DNA of 64,000 bases from CAVUWL01 sp963787415 (GTDB taxonomy: Bacteria > Actinomycetota > Thermoleophilia > Solirubrobacterales > 70-9): the NCBI GenBank assembly GCA_963787415.1, contig CAWBCO010000007.1, forward strand, positions 124,001 through 188,000. The letters are read 5' to 3'. The translations under genes and the position numbers were made by a program. The notes beneath the pieces are model-generated. The model saw nothing but the letters and a program-made list of their open reading frames with translations, made no database searches and was not told the DNA's origin. Positions 23,713 through 32,640 of this stretch are shown here, piece by piece; position 1 is the stretch's first letter, and every line of letters starts with the position of its first letter.

Positions 23713-24219
23713 CTAGTTGGCGCCCGGGGGAGGCGGCGGCAGCTGGCCCCCGGCCGGCGGGGTGCCCTTCATCTGTTCACCCGTGGGGAGGACCATGATC
23801 GACTTCGCGGTCCCGCCCGCCGGGCCGCTGACGCTCACCGATTCGCCCTCAGAGAGATCGGCGATCGTCACGGAATGACCGGGCGCGCCAAGCACCTTGG
23901 TGTTTTGATCGAGGGGGACGCTCACCGAGGCGCCGTCGTTCTCATCCAGCGTGATCAAGCTGGAATCAACCGCGGTGATCTTGCCCTGATCGACGCGCAC
24001 CACTTCCTCCTGGCCATTTTTTTCGAGGTGAAATTCGGCGTAGGTGAGCCCCCTGATCGGCGGGCCGAGTGCCGGCGGCGGGCCGGGCCGAGCGCCGGTG
24101 CTTCCCCCCGAGCCCGACTGAGATTCATTCTGGGCAGCGGCAACCCCGCCCAGGACGAGGGCGGAGGCGACACCGATCATGATGATCGCACCAGCCTTCC
24201 TTCGAACTATCTTCAACAT
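23713..24219 (-). CDS. Exported DUF5666-like protein
   Basis: A 168-residue secreted protein with a basic N-terminus and hydrophobic signal sequence (KIVRRKAGAIIMIGVASALVLGG, ending VAAA). The mature part has a Gly/Ser/Pro-rich linker, then a small beta-rich domain: KNGQEEVVRVDQGKITAVDSSLITL, DGASVSVPLDQNTKVLG, LSEGESVSVSG. The (G-K-I-T-A-V-D-S-S-L-I-T-L) pattern is of the DUF5666/OB-like kind. The tail is proline-rich. A very good ribosome-binding site (AAAGGAGGT) precedes the ATG at 24219. Upstream is a direct-repeat operator candidate; downstream is the two-component system, so this protein may be its output or a sensor accessory. The exact role is unknown. Confidence 0.75.
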   Translation of the reverse strand: MLKIVRRKAGAIIMIGVASALVLGGVAAAQNESQSGSGGSTGARPGPPPALGPPIRGLTYAEFHLEKNGQEEVVRVDQGKITAVDSSLITLDENDGASVSVPLDQNTKVLGAPGHSVTIADLSEGESVSVSGPAGGTAKSIMVLPTGEQMKGTPPAGGQLPPPPPGAN

Positions 24220-24289
24220 CTTCAGACCTCCTTTGGATTGCGACTCGTGGAGGGGATCCTGAGGGGAATGCGTTTGAGTCCGGTCAGCG

Positions 24290-24308
24290 CCTTGTAATGA
24301 CCTTGTAA
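24290..24308 (-). promoter_or_regulatory. Direct-repeat operator candidate for the OmpR-type regulator
   Basis: CCTTGTAA occurs twice, at 24290-24297 and 24301-24308, with start-to-start spacing of 11 bases, one helical turn, as is typical for OmpR/PhoB-family dimers binding in tandem. On the minus strand it reads TTACAAGG-TCA-TTACAAGG. It lies about 71-90 bases upstream of the start of the exported-protein gene at 24219. Binding by the neighbouring regulator is inferred from position and spacing. Confidence 0.6.
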
Positions 24309-24312
24309 GGCC

Positions 24313-25920
24313 TCAGACGGGGTCGATGAGGACGCCCGGGTTGAGCATCCCGGCGGGGTCAAGCTCGGCCTTCATTGCCCTAAGCGCCGCGGCAAACGGT
24401 GGCGGTCGCTGGCGGTCATACCAGCGGCGATGGTCGCGGCCAACCGCATGATGGTGGGTGATCGTGGCGCCAGCGGCGATCACCGCCTCAGAGGCGACGG
24501 CCTTGATCTGATCCCACTGCTCCACCTCAGCCCCCCGTACTGCCGGCGCGATCACCGTGAAGTAAAGCGCCGGCCCGTCGGGGTAGACGTGGGTGAAGCG
24601 GCAGCTGACCCGGGCCGACCCCCGACCGTGCGCGGGTGTGTTGCAAACCTCGCTCACGCGGAGCTGAACGGCCTCCATCACCTCGCGGTGAAAATCCTCA
24701 AAACGCTCCCAGACAATCGCCGTCTCAAAGGTCTCAGAGAGGATCCCACAGGCGACAAAGGTATCGCGCAGATAGGGGGCGAAGAGGAAGGCGTTGCGCC
24801 AGGCACCGACCGCATCCGTGCCCCCATCTGCAGGCCCCGAGGGCCCCACGATGCCCCCGTGCTGGCGGGCAATCTCCAAAGCCAGATCCATCGGCCCCTG
24901 GACCGGGTGGTGGGCCGACTCAAAGCCGAGCACCAAGACGCTCTTTTGCCCCGAACCAGCGCCGGTGATCGACGCCTCCACGGGGTCGAGCAGGCGGCAG
25001 TTGGAGGGGTAGATGCCTGCCTGGGAGACCTCGCGAACCGCCCGGGCCGCGACCAGGAACTGGTCAAACTCAACTGCGCAGGAGATCTTGTACACCGGCC
25101 TCGGTCGCACCCGGACCCAGGCCTCGGCGATGACGCCAAGAATTCCCTCTGACCCGATCAGCATCCGGTCCGGAGAGGGCCCCGCCCCAGACCCCGGCAA
25201 CCTGGCGCTTTGCCAGCTGCCGCGCGGGGTGATCGCGTGCACCGACTCGATCAGATCGTCGATATGGGTCTCAAGCGTCGCGAAGTGTCCGCCGGCGCGG
25301 GTCGCGATCCACCCACCCAGGGTCGAGTACTCAAATGACTGCGGGAAATGGCGCAGGGTCAGGCCGTGCTGGCCCAACTGCTGCTCCAGGCCCGGTCCCC
25401 GGGCTCCGGCCTGGATCCGCGCGGCAAGCGAGGTGGCGTCGACCTCGAGGACCCGATCCAAGCGCCGCAGGTCGAGACAGACCACCGGTCGATCGCGGTT
25501 GCGAACCTCGATCCCGCCGACAACGCTGGTCCCGCCCCCGAAGGGAACGACAGCGGCGCCCTCGGCCTCCGACCAGCTCAGCACCAGCTCGATCTCAGAC
25601 TGATCGGCGGGAAAGGCGACCAGGTCGGGCGGATTTGGAAACTCACCGCGAAATCCCCGCACCAGATCGCGGTAGCCCTTGCCCAGCGAGTGGGCGATCC
25701 GCTCATAGCGCCCGTTGCTAAACAGATCCGGGAATGAGGACGGCGCCCTCAAGCGCGATTTCTGCAGGGCAACCTGCTCCAGCGGGACCGGCGCCTGCGG
25801 CTCGCCGCCAAAGCCGAACAGTTCCCGGATTCCCGCCGCGGCCGCCCCGAGCTCGGCCTGGGAGGGCGCCTGGTCCTCAAACCCCCAGCCCCAGTGCTTG
25901 AGCCTGCGCTCGGCGCTCAT
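24313..25920 (-). CDS. agpS: Alkyldihydroxyacetonephosphate synthase-like FAD enzyme
   Basis: A 535-residue flavoprotein of the VAO/PCMH family, related to ether-lipid AGPS. The FAD-binding part has VVPFGGGTSVVGG (about 137-149) and LSWSEAEGAAV. The region ILSETFETAIVWERF (about 403-417) corresponds to the AESFETSVPWD motif, and ATITHHHAVGRDHRRW (about 484-499) contains the triple histidine of AGPS. A typical ending, ELDPAGMLNPG, is present. Known AGPS enzymes exchange the acyl group of acyl-DHAP for a fatty alcohol. Start is taken at MSAERRLKHWGWG (25920) rather than ATG 25938. It is encoded next to the two-domain fatty acyl-CoA reductase, which makes the alcohol substrate. Confidence 0.88.
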   Translation of the reverse strand: MSAERRLKHWGWGFEDQAPSQAELGAAAAGIRELFGFGGEPQAPVPLEQVALQKSRLRAPSSFPDLFSNGRYERIAHSLGKGYRDLVRGFRGEFPNPPDLVAFPADQSEIELVLSWSEAEGAAVVPFGGGTSVVGGIEVRNRDRPVVCLDLRRLDRVLEVDATSLAARIQAGARGPGLEQQLGQHGLTLRHFPQSFEYSTLGGWIATRAGGHFATLETHIDDLIESVHAITPRGSWQSARLPGSGAGPSPDRMLIGSEGILGVIAEAWVRVRPRPVYKISCAVEFDQFLVAARAVREVSQAGIYPSNCRLLDPVEASITGAGSGQKSVLVLGFESAHHPVQGPMDLALEIARQHGGIVGPSGPADGGTDAVGAWRNAFLFAPYLRDTFVACGILSETFETAIVWERFEDFHREVMEAVQLRVSEVCNTPAHGRGSARVSCRFTHVYPDGPALYFTVIAPAVRGAEVEQWDQIKAVASEAVIAAGATITHHHAVGRDHRRWYDRQRPPPFAAALRAMKAELDPAGMLNPGVLIDPV

Positions 25921-26026
25921 CGCCCAGGCGCCAAGCAATTAGCCGGGTGGAGCTCGCTGCGGGCGGTCGGGAAAAGCTCTCGCCCTGCGGTCGAACTCAT
26001 CGAGTCAGGGAGCCACCGGGCTGACG

Positions 26027-28018
26027 CTACCAGTGGACACCTTTCATCAAATGGGCAAAGGCGACGGCCTCGGTCGAAGGCGCCTTGTCGGGAGCCTCAT
26101 CGGCTTTGCCCTTCGCCGCCTGGGACTCCGGGAAGAGCTTGTAGGCGGTGTTTAGGATCGTGTCGCTCGCCTTCGGCGCTACCGCGTAGAGCAACTCGCC
26201 GAAGTTCCCCAAACGGGTTGCGACCTTCTTCGGTTTGTTGATCATCGCCACGGCGATCATCTCCGCCGCCTCCTCGGGCGTTATTGCCGGGAACATGTCA
26301 TACATCCTGGTCGGCGCGATCATCGGCGTGCGGACCAGGGGCATGTGGATCGTCGTGATGTGCACCCCGTCATCGATGACCTCGGAGGCGATCACGCGGC
26401 TGAAGGCATCGAGTGCTGCCTTGGAGGCGACGTAGGCAGAAAAGCGCGGTGGGTTGGTCTGCGTACCGATCGAGCTCACATTGATTATGTGACCCGAGCG
26501 GTGGGTGCGCATCGAGGGCAAGAGCGCCAGGATCAGCCGCACCGCGCCGAGATAGTTGAGCTGGATCGTGCGCTCGTAGTCGTGGAAGCGATCGTAGGCG
26601 AGGGCGACGGATCGACGGATCGAGCGGCCCGCGTTGTTGAGGAGGATGTCGACCTGCCCGTGGTAGGCGAGCACCTCGGCCGCCATCCGCTCGACGTCCT
26701 CGACCTCGGCCAGGTCGCAGCGGTGGATATGCGCCGTACCCCCCGCCGCCTCGATCTCTGCCTTGGTCTCCTCAAGTTTCTCCACCGAACGAGCAACCAA
26801 GAGCACGGTCGCGCCCGCGTCGGCCACCTTCACCGCGCTCGCTCTTCCGATTCCAGAGGAGGCGCCGGTGATCAGCACCACCTTGCCCCGCACCGCCCCC
26901 GAGAGCGAGCGGTCCTTGAACAGGTCGGGATCGAGGTTGCGCTCCCAGTAATCCCAGAGGCGGGCCGCGTAGGTCTCCAGGGGCGGCACCTCGATCCCCG
27001 AACCGGCCAGCGCCTTCTGGGCATTGGAACAGTCAAAGGTTGTTGGGTAGGTGACGTAGCCGAGGACCTCGGGTGGTATGCCGAAATCCTTGAGCACCAT
27101 CTCCGCCGCCCGCTTCGCAGGTGGGAAGAACTTCAGGCCAGTCGCGATCAGGGTGCTCGCCGGGTCGACCAGGTCGGAGTCAAGCCGCACCGCCATCTGA
27201 GGCGCGTCGGCAGCCTTGGCAAACAAGTTGATCAGCTCCCCTGCGCTCTTTGGATGCGGATCGGTGAGGTGGAAGGCCTGTCCATCGAGGCCGCGACGAT
27301 GGGCGATGTGGTCGATCGCCGCGGAGACGAAATCGACCGGGACGATGTTGATCTCACCCCCTTCGACGCCGATCGTCGGCAACCAGGAGGGCAGCACCCG
27401 ACGCGCTCGCTGCAGCGACTTAAAGAAGTAGTAGGGACCGTCTATCTTCTCAATCGCGCCGCTGCGCGAGTCACCGACGACGATTCCCGGCCGGTAGACC
27501 CGCCACGGTCGGGCGCACTCCTCGCGCACGACCCGCTCAGACTCATGCTTGGTACGAAAGTAGGGGCTGGTGTCGAGCTTTTCGGCCTGATCGAACATCT
27601 CCTCGCGCCATTCCCCCCGGTAAAGGCCGGCCACGGCGATCGAGCTGATCTGGTGAAAGCAGCCCACCTCGATCGCGGCGGCCAACTCCACGGCATGCCT
27701 GGTCCCTTCGACGTTGGCGATCTCCTGGCTCTCGGCATCAGCCGTCAGGTCATAGATCGCCGCCAGGTGAAAGAAGTGATCAACGTCGCCGCGCATCGTG
27801 AGCCGGTCCTCCTCAGAGACACCAAGGCCCGGCTGTGAGAGATCGCCGGCGACCGGCACGACCCGCGCCCCGTCGGCACCCCATGCGGTGCGCAGCTCCT
27901 CCAAGCGGCCTCGAGAGCCCGCCCGCACGAGGGCATATATCGTCCCCTCGCGGTGCAGGAGCCGCTCGACGAGGTTGCGGCCGATGAACCCGGTCGCACC
28001 GGTTAAGAAGTAATTCAC
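26027..28018 (-). CDS. Two-domain fatty acyl-CoA reductase (AcrA1/Maqu_2507 type)
   Basis: A 663-residue fusion of two short-chain dehydrogenase domains. The N-domain is an extended SDR (FLTGATGFIGRNLVERLL; Rossmann), with HFFHLAAIYDL and the YFRTK pair (YxxxK). The junction WDYWERNLDPDLFKDRSL leads to a classical SDR (VVLITGASSGIGRASA about 380-395; NNAGRSIRR; SSIGTQTN; YVASKAAL). The C-terminus STEAVAFAHLMKGVHW matches the conserved end of the Marinobacter enzyme as I remember it. Those enzymes reduce fatty acyl-CoA via aldehyde to alcohol. GTG starts at 28033 and 28018 are both possible; the latter aligns with MNYFLTG-type starts. It is divergent from the OdhA fusion, whose start is 26 bases away. 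The next gene on this strand is the AGPS-like gene. Confidence 0.9.
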   Translation of the reverse strand: MNYFLTGATGFIGRNLVERLLHREGTIYALVRAGSRGRLEELRTAWGADGARVVPVAGDLSQPGLGVSEEDRLTMRGDVDHFFHLAAIYDLTADAESQEIANVEGTRHAVELAAAIEVGCFHQISSIAVAGLYRGEWREEMFDQAEKLDTSPYFRTKHESERVVREECARPWRVYRPGIVVGDSRSGAIEKIDGPYYFFKSLQRARRVLPSWLPTIGVEGGEINIVPVDFVSAAIDHIAHRRGLDGQAFHLTDPHPKSAGELINLFAKAADAPQMAVRLDSDLVDPASTLIATGLKFFPPAKRAAEMVLKDFGIPPEVLGYVTYPTTFDCSNAQKALAGSGIEVPPLETYAARLWDYWERNLDPDLFKDRSLSGAVRGKVVLITGASSGIGRASAVKVADAGATVLLVARSVEKLEETKAEIEAAGGTAHIHRCDLAEVEDVERMAAEVLAYHGQVDILLNNAGRSIRRSVALAYDRFHDYERTIQLNYLGAVRLILALLPSMRTHRSGHIINVSSIGTQTNPPRFSAYVASKAALDAFSRVIASEVIDDGVHITTIHMPLVRTPMIAPTRMYDMFPAITPEEAAEMIAVAMINKPKKVATRLGNFGELLYAVAPKASDTILNTAYKLFPESQAAKGKADEAPDKAPSTEAVAFAHLMKGVHW

Positions 28019-28044
28019 CTCTGTTTCATACACTCAAAGCACCA

Positions 28045-31000
28045 ATGGCGCAAACGGCGACCTTGCAGATTGAGATGCCCGAGATGGGAGAGTCGGTCAC
28101 CGAGGGGATCGTGCTCGAGTGGCACGTGGCCGAGGGCGACTTCGTAAACGAGGGCGATACCGTGGTTGAGATCTCCACCGACAAGGTCGATGCCGAGGTC
28201 CCGGCGCCGACCGCGGGCACGATCACCAGGCTGATCGCCCAGGTCGACGAAGAGGTTCCGGTCGGCGCCCCGCTGGCGGAGATGACCCCCGGCCAAAGCG
28301 GCGATCCGGGCGAGGATCGACCAAACGGCTCAAGCGCACCCCCCGCGGCGCAGGAGGGCACGACGGCCGAGCCCCAACCTCCATTCCCGGCCCCAACCGG
28401 GCAGGGAGACGCGGGAAAAGCAAAGGAGGGGGTCGGCCGCCCCAATGGAGCCGCCGAGAATGTGAGGGCGACGCCGCTCGCCCGTCGCGTCGCCGATGCC
28501 ACTGGCGTTGACCTGGAAACTGTGAGCGGGTCGGGTCCGGGGGCAAAGGTGACCAAGGGCGACGTGCTCGCAGCGGCAAATGGCGGCGCGGCGATCAGCT
28601 CCCCGGGGCGCGGCGAGGCCAAGGCGCTGCGCGGCCCGGCGGCGATGCTTGCCCAGGCGATGAACGAGAGCCTTGCGGTACCCACCGCGACCTCCTTTCG
28701 CACGATCGCCGTCGACACCCTTGACGCCAAGCGCAAGGCCCTGAACGGCGTCCTCAAAGACCGTGGGGTGAAGGTTTCCTTCACCCACCTCGTCGCTTGG
28801 GCGCTGGTCCAGGCCGCCAAGCAGTGGCCGGTCATGGTCCGCACCTTTGAGGAGCGCGAGGGAAAACCGTTCGCCCTGCAAGGGAGGCCCGTCAACCTCG
28901 GAATAGCCGTTGACGTGGAGCGCAAGGACGGCTCCCACAGCCTCATGGTCCCGGCTATCAAGGGGGCCGAGGAGCTTGACTTCGCCGCCTTTCACACGCG
29001 CTATGAGGAGCTGATCACAAAAACACGCGAGAGCAAGCTCAGTCCCGATGACTTCCAGGGAACCAACATCTCCCTGACCAACCCCGGCGGAATCGGCACG
29101 ATCGCCTCTGTCCCGCGCTTGATGAGCGGCCAGAGCGCGATCATCGCCACCGGCTCGATCGCCTATCCGCCCGAGTGGTCACACGCCACCCCCGAGCGAA
29201 TCCGCCAGCTCGGAGTCTCCAAGGTGATGACTCTTACCTCGACCTATGATCATCGCGTCATCCAGGGTGCCGAGTCGGGAGCCTTTTTGCGCCGGGTCGA
29301 GCAGCTGCTGCAGGGCGAGGACGGTTTCTATGAGGCACTCGCAGGCGAGCTTGGCCTTGATCCGGCCCCGCTCACCTCCGCCCACCCTGCATCTGCCTCC
29401 TCCCCTCCCCTGGGAGGGGCGGCGCCGGCGGGCACCGGCGCAAAGGAGGTTGACCCCGAGCTCCTGCAGGCGGTCGAGGCGGCGACCTCGCTGCTTAAGA
29501 ACTACCGCACCCACGGCCACCTGGCCGCCCGCTTGGACCCACTCGGCTCCGAACCCAAAGGCGACCCCACGATCCAGCCCGAGAGCCTCAACCTGACCCC
29601 CGAGCTGATGGCCCAGATCCCCGCCTCGATTCTGCATATCGGTGTCCCCGGTGAAAACCTGCTCGAAGTTCTACCGCGGATGCGCGAGGCCTACTGCGGC
29701 ACGATGGCCTACCAGTTTGAGCATCTCTCCTCTCACCAGCAGCGAATCTGGCTGCGGGAGATGATCGAGACCGGCGCCCATCGCCGCCCGCCCAGCGACG
29801 ATCAGAGGCGCCGCCTGCTCGGTCGCCTGATTGACGTCTTCGGCTTCGAGCGCTTTCTCGAGAAGGCCTACCTGGGCCAGAAGATGTTCTCGGTCGAGGG
29901 TCTTGACGCGGTGGTCCCGATGCTCGATGAGCTGGTCACTCTCGCCCACCGCGGTGGAGCCGAGGAGGTCGTCCTCGGGATGGCGCACCGAGGTCGGCTC
30001 AGCGTCCTCGCCCACAACCTCGGCCGCCCGATCGACTCGATCCTGGCCGAGTTTGAGGGGGACAAGCGGATCGATGCCGTGAAAGCGGTCGCCGCGATCC
30101 CCCATGGCGGCACCGGCGACGTTAAGTACCACTACGGTCACCACGGTGTCTATGAGAGCAGCGAGGGCGAGAAGACCTCGGTCCGCCTCTACCCCAACCC
30201 CAGCCACCTCGAGTTCGTCGATCCGGTCGTCACCGGAGGCGCCCGCTTCCTGCAATCAGAGATCAACGGCGCGGGCATCAGCCACGACCCCAAGCGTGCC
30301 GTACCCGTCTTGCTCCACGGCGACGCCTCCTTCCCCGCACAGGGAGTGGTTGCGGAGACGCTCAACCTGCAGGCCCTGAGGGGCTACAGCACCGGCGGCA
30401 CCGTGCACATCATCCAAAACAACCAGGTGGGCTTCACCACCGACCCCGAGGACGCCCGTTCGACCCCATATGCCGCCGACATGGCGAAGGGTTTCAACGT
30501 GCCGATCGTCCACGTCAATGCCGATGACGTCGAGGCCTGCACGGCTGCGATCCGCCTCGCGATGGCATACCGCGAGCGCTGGGGGCGCGACATCGTCATC
30601 GACCTGATCGGCTACCGCCGCTTCGGCCACAACGAGACCGATGAGCCTGCCTACACCCAGCCGCTGATGGCGGCCAAAATCAAGGCGCACCCACCGGTTT
30701 CAGAGCTCTACGCGCAGCAGCTGATCGCCGCCGAGGTTCTCAGCAGCGCCGAGGTCGAGCGGGCGGCTGAGGAGCGCCGCGAGGAGATGTCGGCAGCGCT
30801 CAAGGATCTTCGCGAGAAGATGGAGACGGGCGCCTATGAGGACCCGACGGTGACCAGCACCGGCACCGGAGACCTCGACCGAAGCGCCAGCCCCCCGGTC
30901 GATACAGCGGTCCCCGCCGAGAAGCTGCGCAGCCTCAACGAGGCGCTGCTCAGGGTGCCCGAGAGCTTCACGATCCACCGCAAGCTGCGGCGGCCGCTCG

Positions 31001-32070
31001 GTAAGCGCGTGGAGGCGATCGAGCATGGCGGCATCGACTTCGGACACGCCGAGGCGCTGGCATTCGCCACCTTGCTGAGCGACGGCGTCCACACCCGACT
31101 GACCGGACAAGACACCGAGCGGGGCACCTTCTCCCATCGCCACCTCGTCCTGCACGATGAGAACACCGGGCTTAAGTTCTGCCCGATGCAAAACCTCGAC
31201 GCCGCCACCGCCCCCTTCGAGCTCTACAACAGCCCGCTCTCTGAGATTGCATGCCTCGGCTTTGAGTACGGCTACTCGGCGGCGACACCGGGCGCGCTGG
31301 TGCTGTGGGAGGCTCAGTTCGGTGATTTCGGCAACGCCGCCCAGGTCATCATCGACAGCTTCATCGTCTCGGGGGAGGCCAAGTGGGGGCAGACCAGCCG
31401 TCTCACGATGCTGCTTCCCCACGGCTATGAGGGATCGGGTCCCGAGCACTCAAGCGCCCGGATCGAGCGCTTCCTGGCGCTGGGCGCCGAGGGCAACATT
31501 CGGATCGCCAATCCGACCACCGCCGCGCAGTATTTCCACCTCCTGCGCCGCCAGGCGCTGATCCGCAAGCCGCGTCCGCTGATCATCTTTACCCCGAAGG
31601 GACTGCTGCGTTTGGAGCGCGCCAGCGCCAGCCTCACCGAACTGACCGACGGCGCCTTCCATCTGATCCTCGATGACCCCAGAGCATCCGAGAGGCGCGA
31701 GACGGTCGAGCGGCTGGTGCTTTGCACCGGCAAGGTGTACTTCGACATCGATGCCAACGAGAAGCGCGAGGGCGCCGATCGGGTTGCGATCGCCAGGGTC
31801 GAGATGCTCTACCCCTTCGCCGAGCAGCAGCTGGTCGAGCTGATCGGTTCCTACCCGAACCTGACCGAGATCGCCTGGGTCCAGGAGGAGCCCCGCAACA
31901 TGGGCGCCTGGAAGGTGATGTCGAGGCGGATGCCCCACCTGCTGCCCGAGGGCGTCAGGCTGACCTACATTGGCCGTCCCGGCCGAGCCAGCCCCGGCGA
32001 GGGCTACTCGGGCGCCCACGCTCGCGAGCAGGAGCGCATAATCCTCACCGCCCTCACTCCAGAGGCCTGA
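28045..32070 (+). CDS. odhA: 2-oxoglutarate dehydrogenase fusion: lipoyl domain + E2 + E1
   Basis: A 1341-residue multienzyme chain. Residues about 5-85 form a lipoyl domain (MGESVTEGIVLEWHVAEGD and EISTDKVDAEV; Lys47 is the lipoylation site). After a linker, about 140-180 form an E3-binding domain (TPLARRVADATGV and GPGAKVTKGDVLAA). About 190-430 is the E2 succinyltransferase core, ending TYDHRVIQGAESG. A Pro/Ala-rich linker leads to the E1 part (about 475-1341) with AYCGTMAYQFEHL, FGFERFLEKAYLGQKMFS, the ThDP site (HGDASFPAQGVVAETLNL to NNQ) and FEYGYSAATPGALVLWEAQFGDF. Actinobacterial OdhA/Kgd normally has only E2 core plus E1; the attached lipoyl and E3-binding domains are unusual. It makes succinyl-CoA from 2-oxoglutarate. 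Confidence 0.93.
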   Translation: MAQTATLQIEMPEMGESVTEGIVLEWHVAEGDFVNEGDTVVEISTDKVDAEVPAPTAGTITRLIAQVDEEVPVGAPLAEMTPGQSGDPGEDRPNGSSAPPAAQEGTTAEPQPPFPAPTGQGDAGKAKEGVGRPNGAAENVRATPLARRVADATGVDLETVSGSGPGAKVTKGDVLAAANGGAAISSPGRGEAKALRGPAAMLAQAMNESLAVPTATSFRTIAVDTLDAKRKALNGVLKDRGVKVSFTHLVAWALVQAAKQWPVMVRTFEEREGKPFALQGRPVNLGIAVDVERKDGSHSLMVPAIKGAEELDFAAFHTRYEELITKTRESKLSPDDFQGTNISLTNPGGIGTIASVPRLMSGQSAIIATGSIAYPPEWSHATPERIRQLGVSKVMTLTSTYDHRVIQGAESGAFLRRVEQLLQGEDGFYEALAGELGLDPAPLTSAHPASASSPPLGGAAPAGTGAKEVDPELLQAVEAATSLLKNYRTHGHLAARLDPLGSEPKGDPTIQPESLNLTPELMAQIPASILHIGVPGENLLEVLPRMREAYCGTMAYQFEHLSSHQQRIWLREMIETGAHRRPPSDDQRRRLLGRLIDVFGFERFLEKAYLGQKMFSVEGLDAVVPMLDELVTLAHRGGAEEVVLGMAHRGRLSVLAHNLGRPIDSILAEFEGDKRIDAVKAVAAIPHGGTGDVKYHYGHHGVYESSEGEKTSVRLYPNPSHLEFVDPVVTGGARFLQSEINGAGISHDPKRAVPVLLHGDASFPAQGVVAETLNLQALRGYSTGGTVHIIQNNQVGFTTDPEDARSTPYAADMAKGFNVPIVHVNADDVEACTAAIRLAMAYRERWGRDIVIDLIGYRRFGHNETDEPAYTQPLMAAKIKAHPPVSELYAQQLIAAEVLSSAEVERAAEERREEMSAALKDLREKMETGAYEDPTVTSTGTGDLDRSASPPVDTAVPAEKLRSLNEALLRVPESFTIHRKLRRPLGKRVEAIEHGGIDFGHAEALAFATLLSDGVHTRLTGQDTERGTFSHRHLVLHDENTGLKFCPMQNLDAATAPFELYNSPLSEIACLGFEYGYSAATPGALVLWEAQFGDFGNAAQVIIDSFIVSGEAKWGQTSRLTMLLPHGYEGSGPEHSSARIERFLALGAEGNIRIANPTTAAQYFHLLRRQALIRKPRPLIIFTPKGLLRLERASASLTELTDGAFHLILDDPRASERRETVERLVLCTGKVYFDIDANEKREGADRVAIARVEMLYPFAEQQLVELIGSYPNLTEIAWVQEEPRNMGAWKVMSRRMPHLLPEGVRLTYIGRPGRASPGEGYSGAHAREQERIILTALTPEA

Positions 32071-32402
32071 TGCAAAAGCCCGTCCCCGGACCTCTGTTCA
32101 TCTGGGTCAAGCGTCTTTCCTGGCTCGAGCTGACGATCTTCACCGGCCTGATCGTGTTCTGGCTTTTGCCGGGATACGAAACCGAGACGATGATCTTTGG
32201 CTGGGCACACGGGATCGGATTTGTCGGTCTTTGCATCGTGATCTGGATAGCAGCGGTGAGGCGCGAGGCCCCCTACACGCTGCTCGCCGCGACCCTGACC
32301 CCGGTGGGGCCACTCGGCAGCGTTGTCGGAATCGAGCTGATCGAACGCAAGGGTTGGGGGATCGCGCCACCCTCCAGCGCAGCTGCGCATAACCCCCAGT
32401 AA
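32070..32402 (+). CDS. DUF3817-family integral membrane protein
   Basis: A 110-residue protein whose ATG overlaps the odhA stop by one base (TGATG). It has three hydrophobic helices: LSWLELTIFTGLIVFWLLPG, GWAHGIGFVGLCIVIWIAAV and YTLLAATLTPVGPLGSVVGIE. These match the actinobacterial integral-membrane family DUF3817, which has a conserved H-G-x-x-F motif (AHGIGF here) and a TPVGPL ending element. Function is unknown. Because it is coupled to odhA, it may be co-expressed with the TCA enzyme; a functional link is not established. Confidence 0.85.
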   Translation: MQKPVPGPLFIWVKRLSWLELTIFTGLIVFWLLPGYETETMIFGWAHGIGFVGLCIVIWIAAVRREAPYTLLAATLTPVGPLGSVVGIELIERKGWGIAPPSSAAAHNPQ

Positions 32403-32415
32403 TTGACCACAGCCC

Positions 32416-32444
32416 TTGACCTGGGCCGCCAGAACCTGTATAGC
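32416..32444 (+). promoter_or_regulatory. Good sigma70-like promoter in a convergent intergenic region
   Basis: TTGACC (32416-32421), a 17-base spacer and TATAGC (32439-32444). Both boxes match the housekeeping consensus well. No protein gene starts just downstream on this strand, so the promoter probably drives an RNA that begins near 32450 and runs toward the 3' end of the aconitase gene. Confidence 0.6.
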
Positions 32445-32449
32445 TAGTT

Positions 32450-32640
32450 GGGACTGTTCCTCTGGACAGTCCCGTCCGGGGGAACGGCTGCGTCGGCATC
32501 CCTCCCTGGCTACCGGCGCGCTGGTGCGGTGCGGGTCGCGCGGACCCCCCTGCCTCCCGCGACCCCGCCGCACCTCCCTGCCTGCTTTCGTGCCCACACC
32601 CAGCCGGGGGCGGTCGGGTACAGATCAGGTCCACTTGCGG
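32450..32640 (+). ncRNA. Candidate structured non-coding RNA
   Basis: Downstream of the promoter at 32416-32444 lies a GC-rich segment with two strong hairpins. Hairpin 1 is GGGACTGT with ACAGTCCC (32450-32457 and 32466-32473, loop of 8). Hairpin 2 has an 18-base left arm (32523-32540) pairing with a 17-base right arm (32558-32574) with one bulged base and a 17-base loop. The segment sits between convergent genes, so at least one hairpin may also act as a terminator. It shows none of the motifs of SRP RNA, RNase P RNA, tmRNA or 6S RNA that I looked for. The 3' end is a guess. Confidence 0.4.

Noticed and set aside
26345..27838. Open frame of 497 residues antisense to the acyl-CoA reductase
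   Set aside because: It is a shadow of the two SDR domains; no protein family pattern.
32450..32640. SRP RNA, RNase P RNA, tmRNA or 6S RNA
   Set aside because: The conserved blocks expected (GGAAG-type SRP loop, RNase P GAGGAAAGTCC core, tmRNA GTTCGA arm, long 6S hairpin) were not found.
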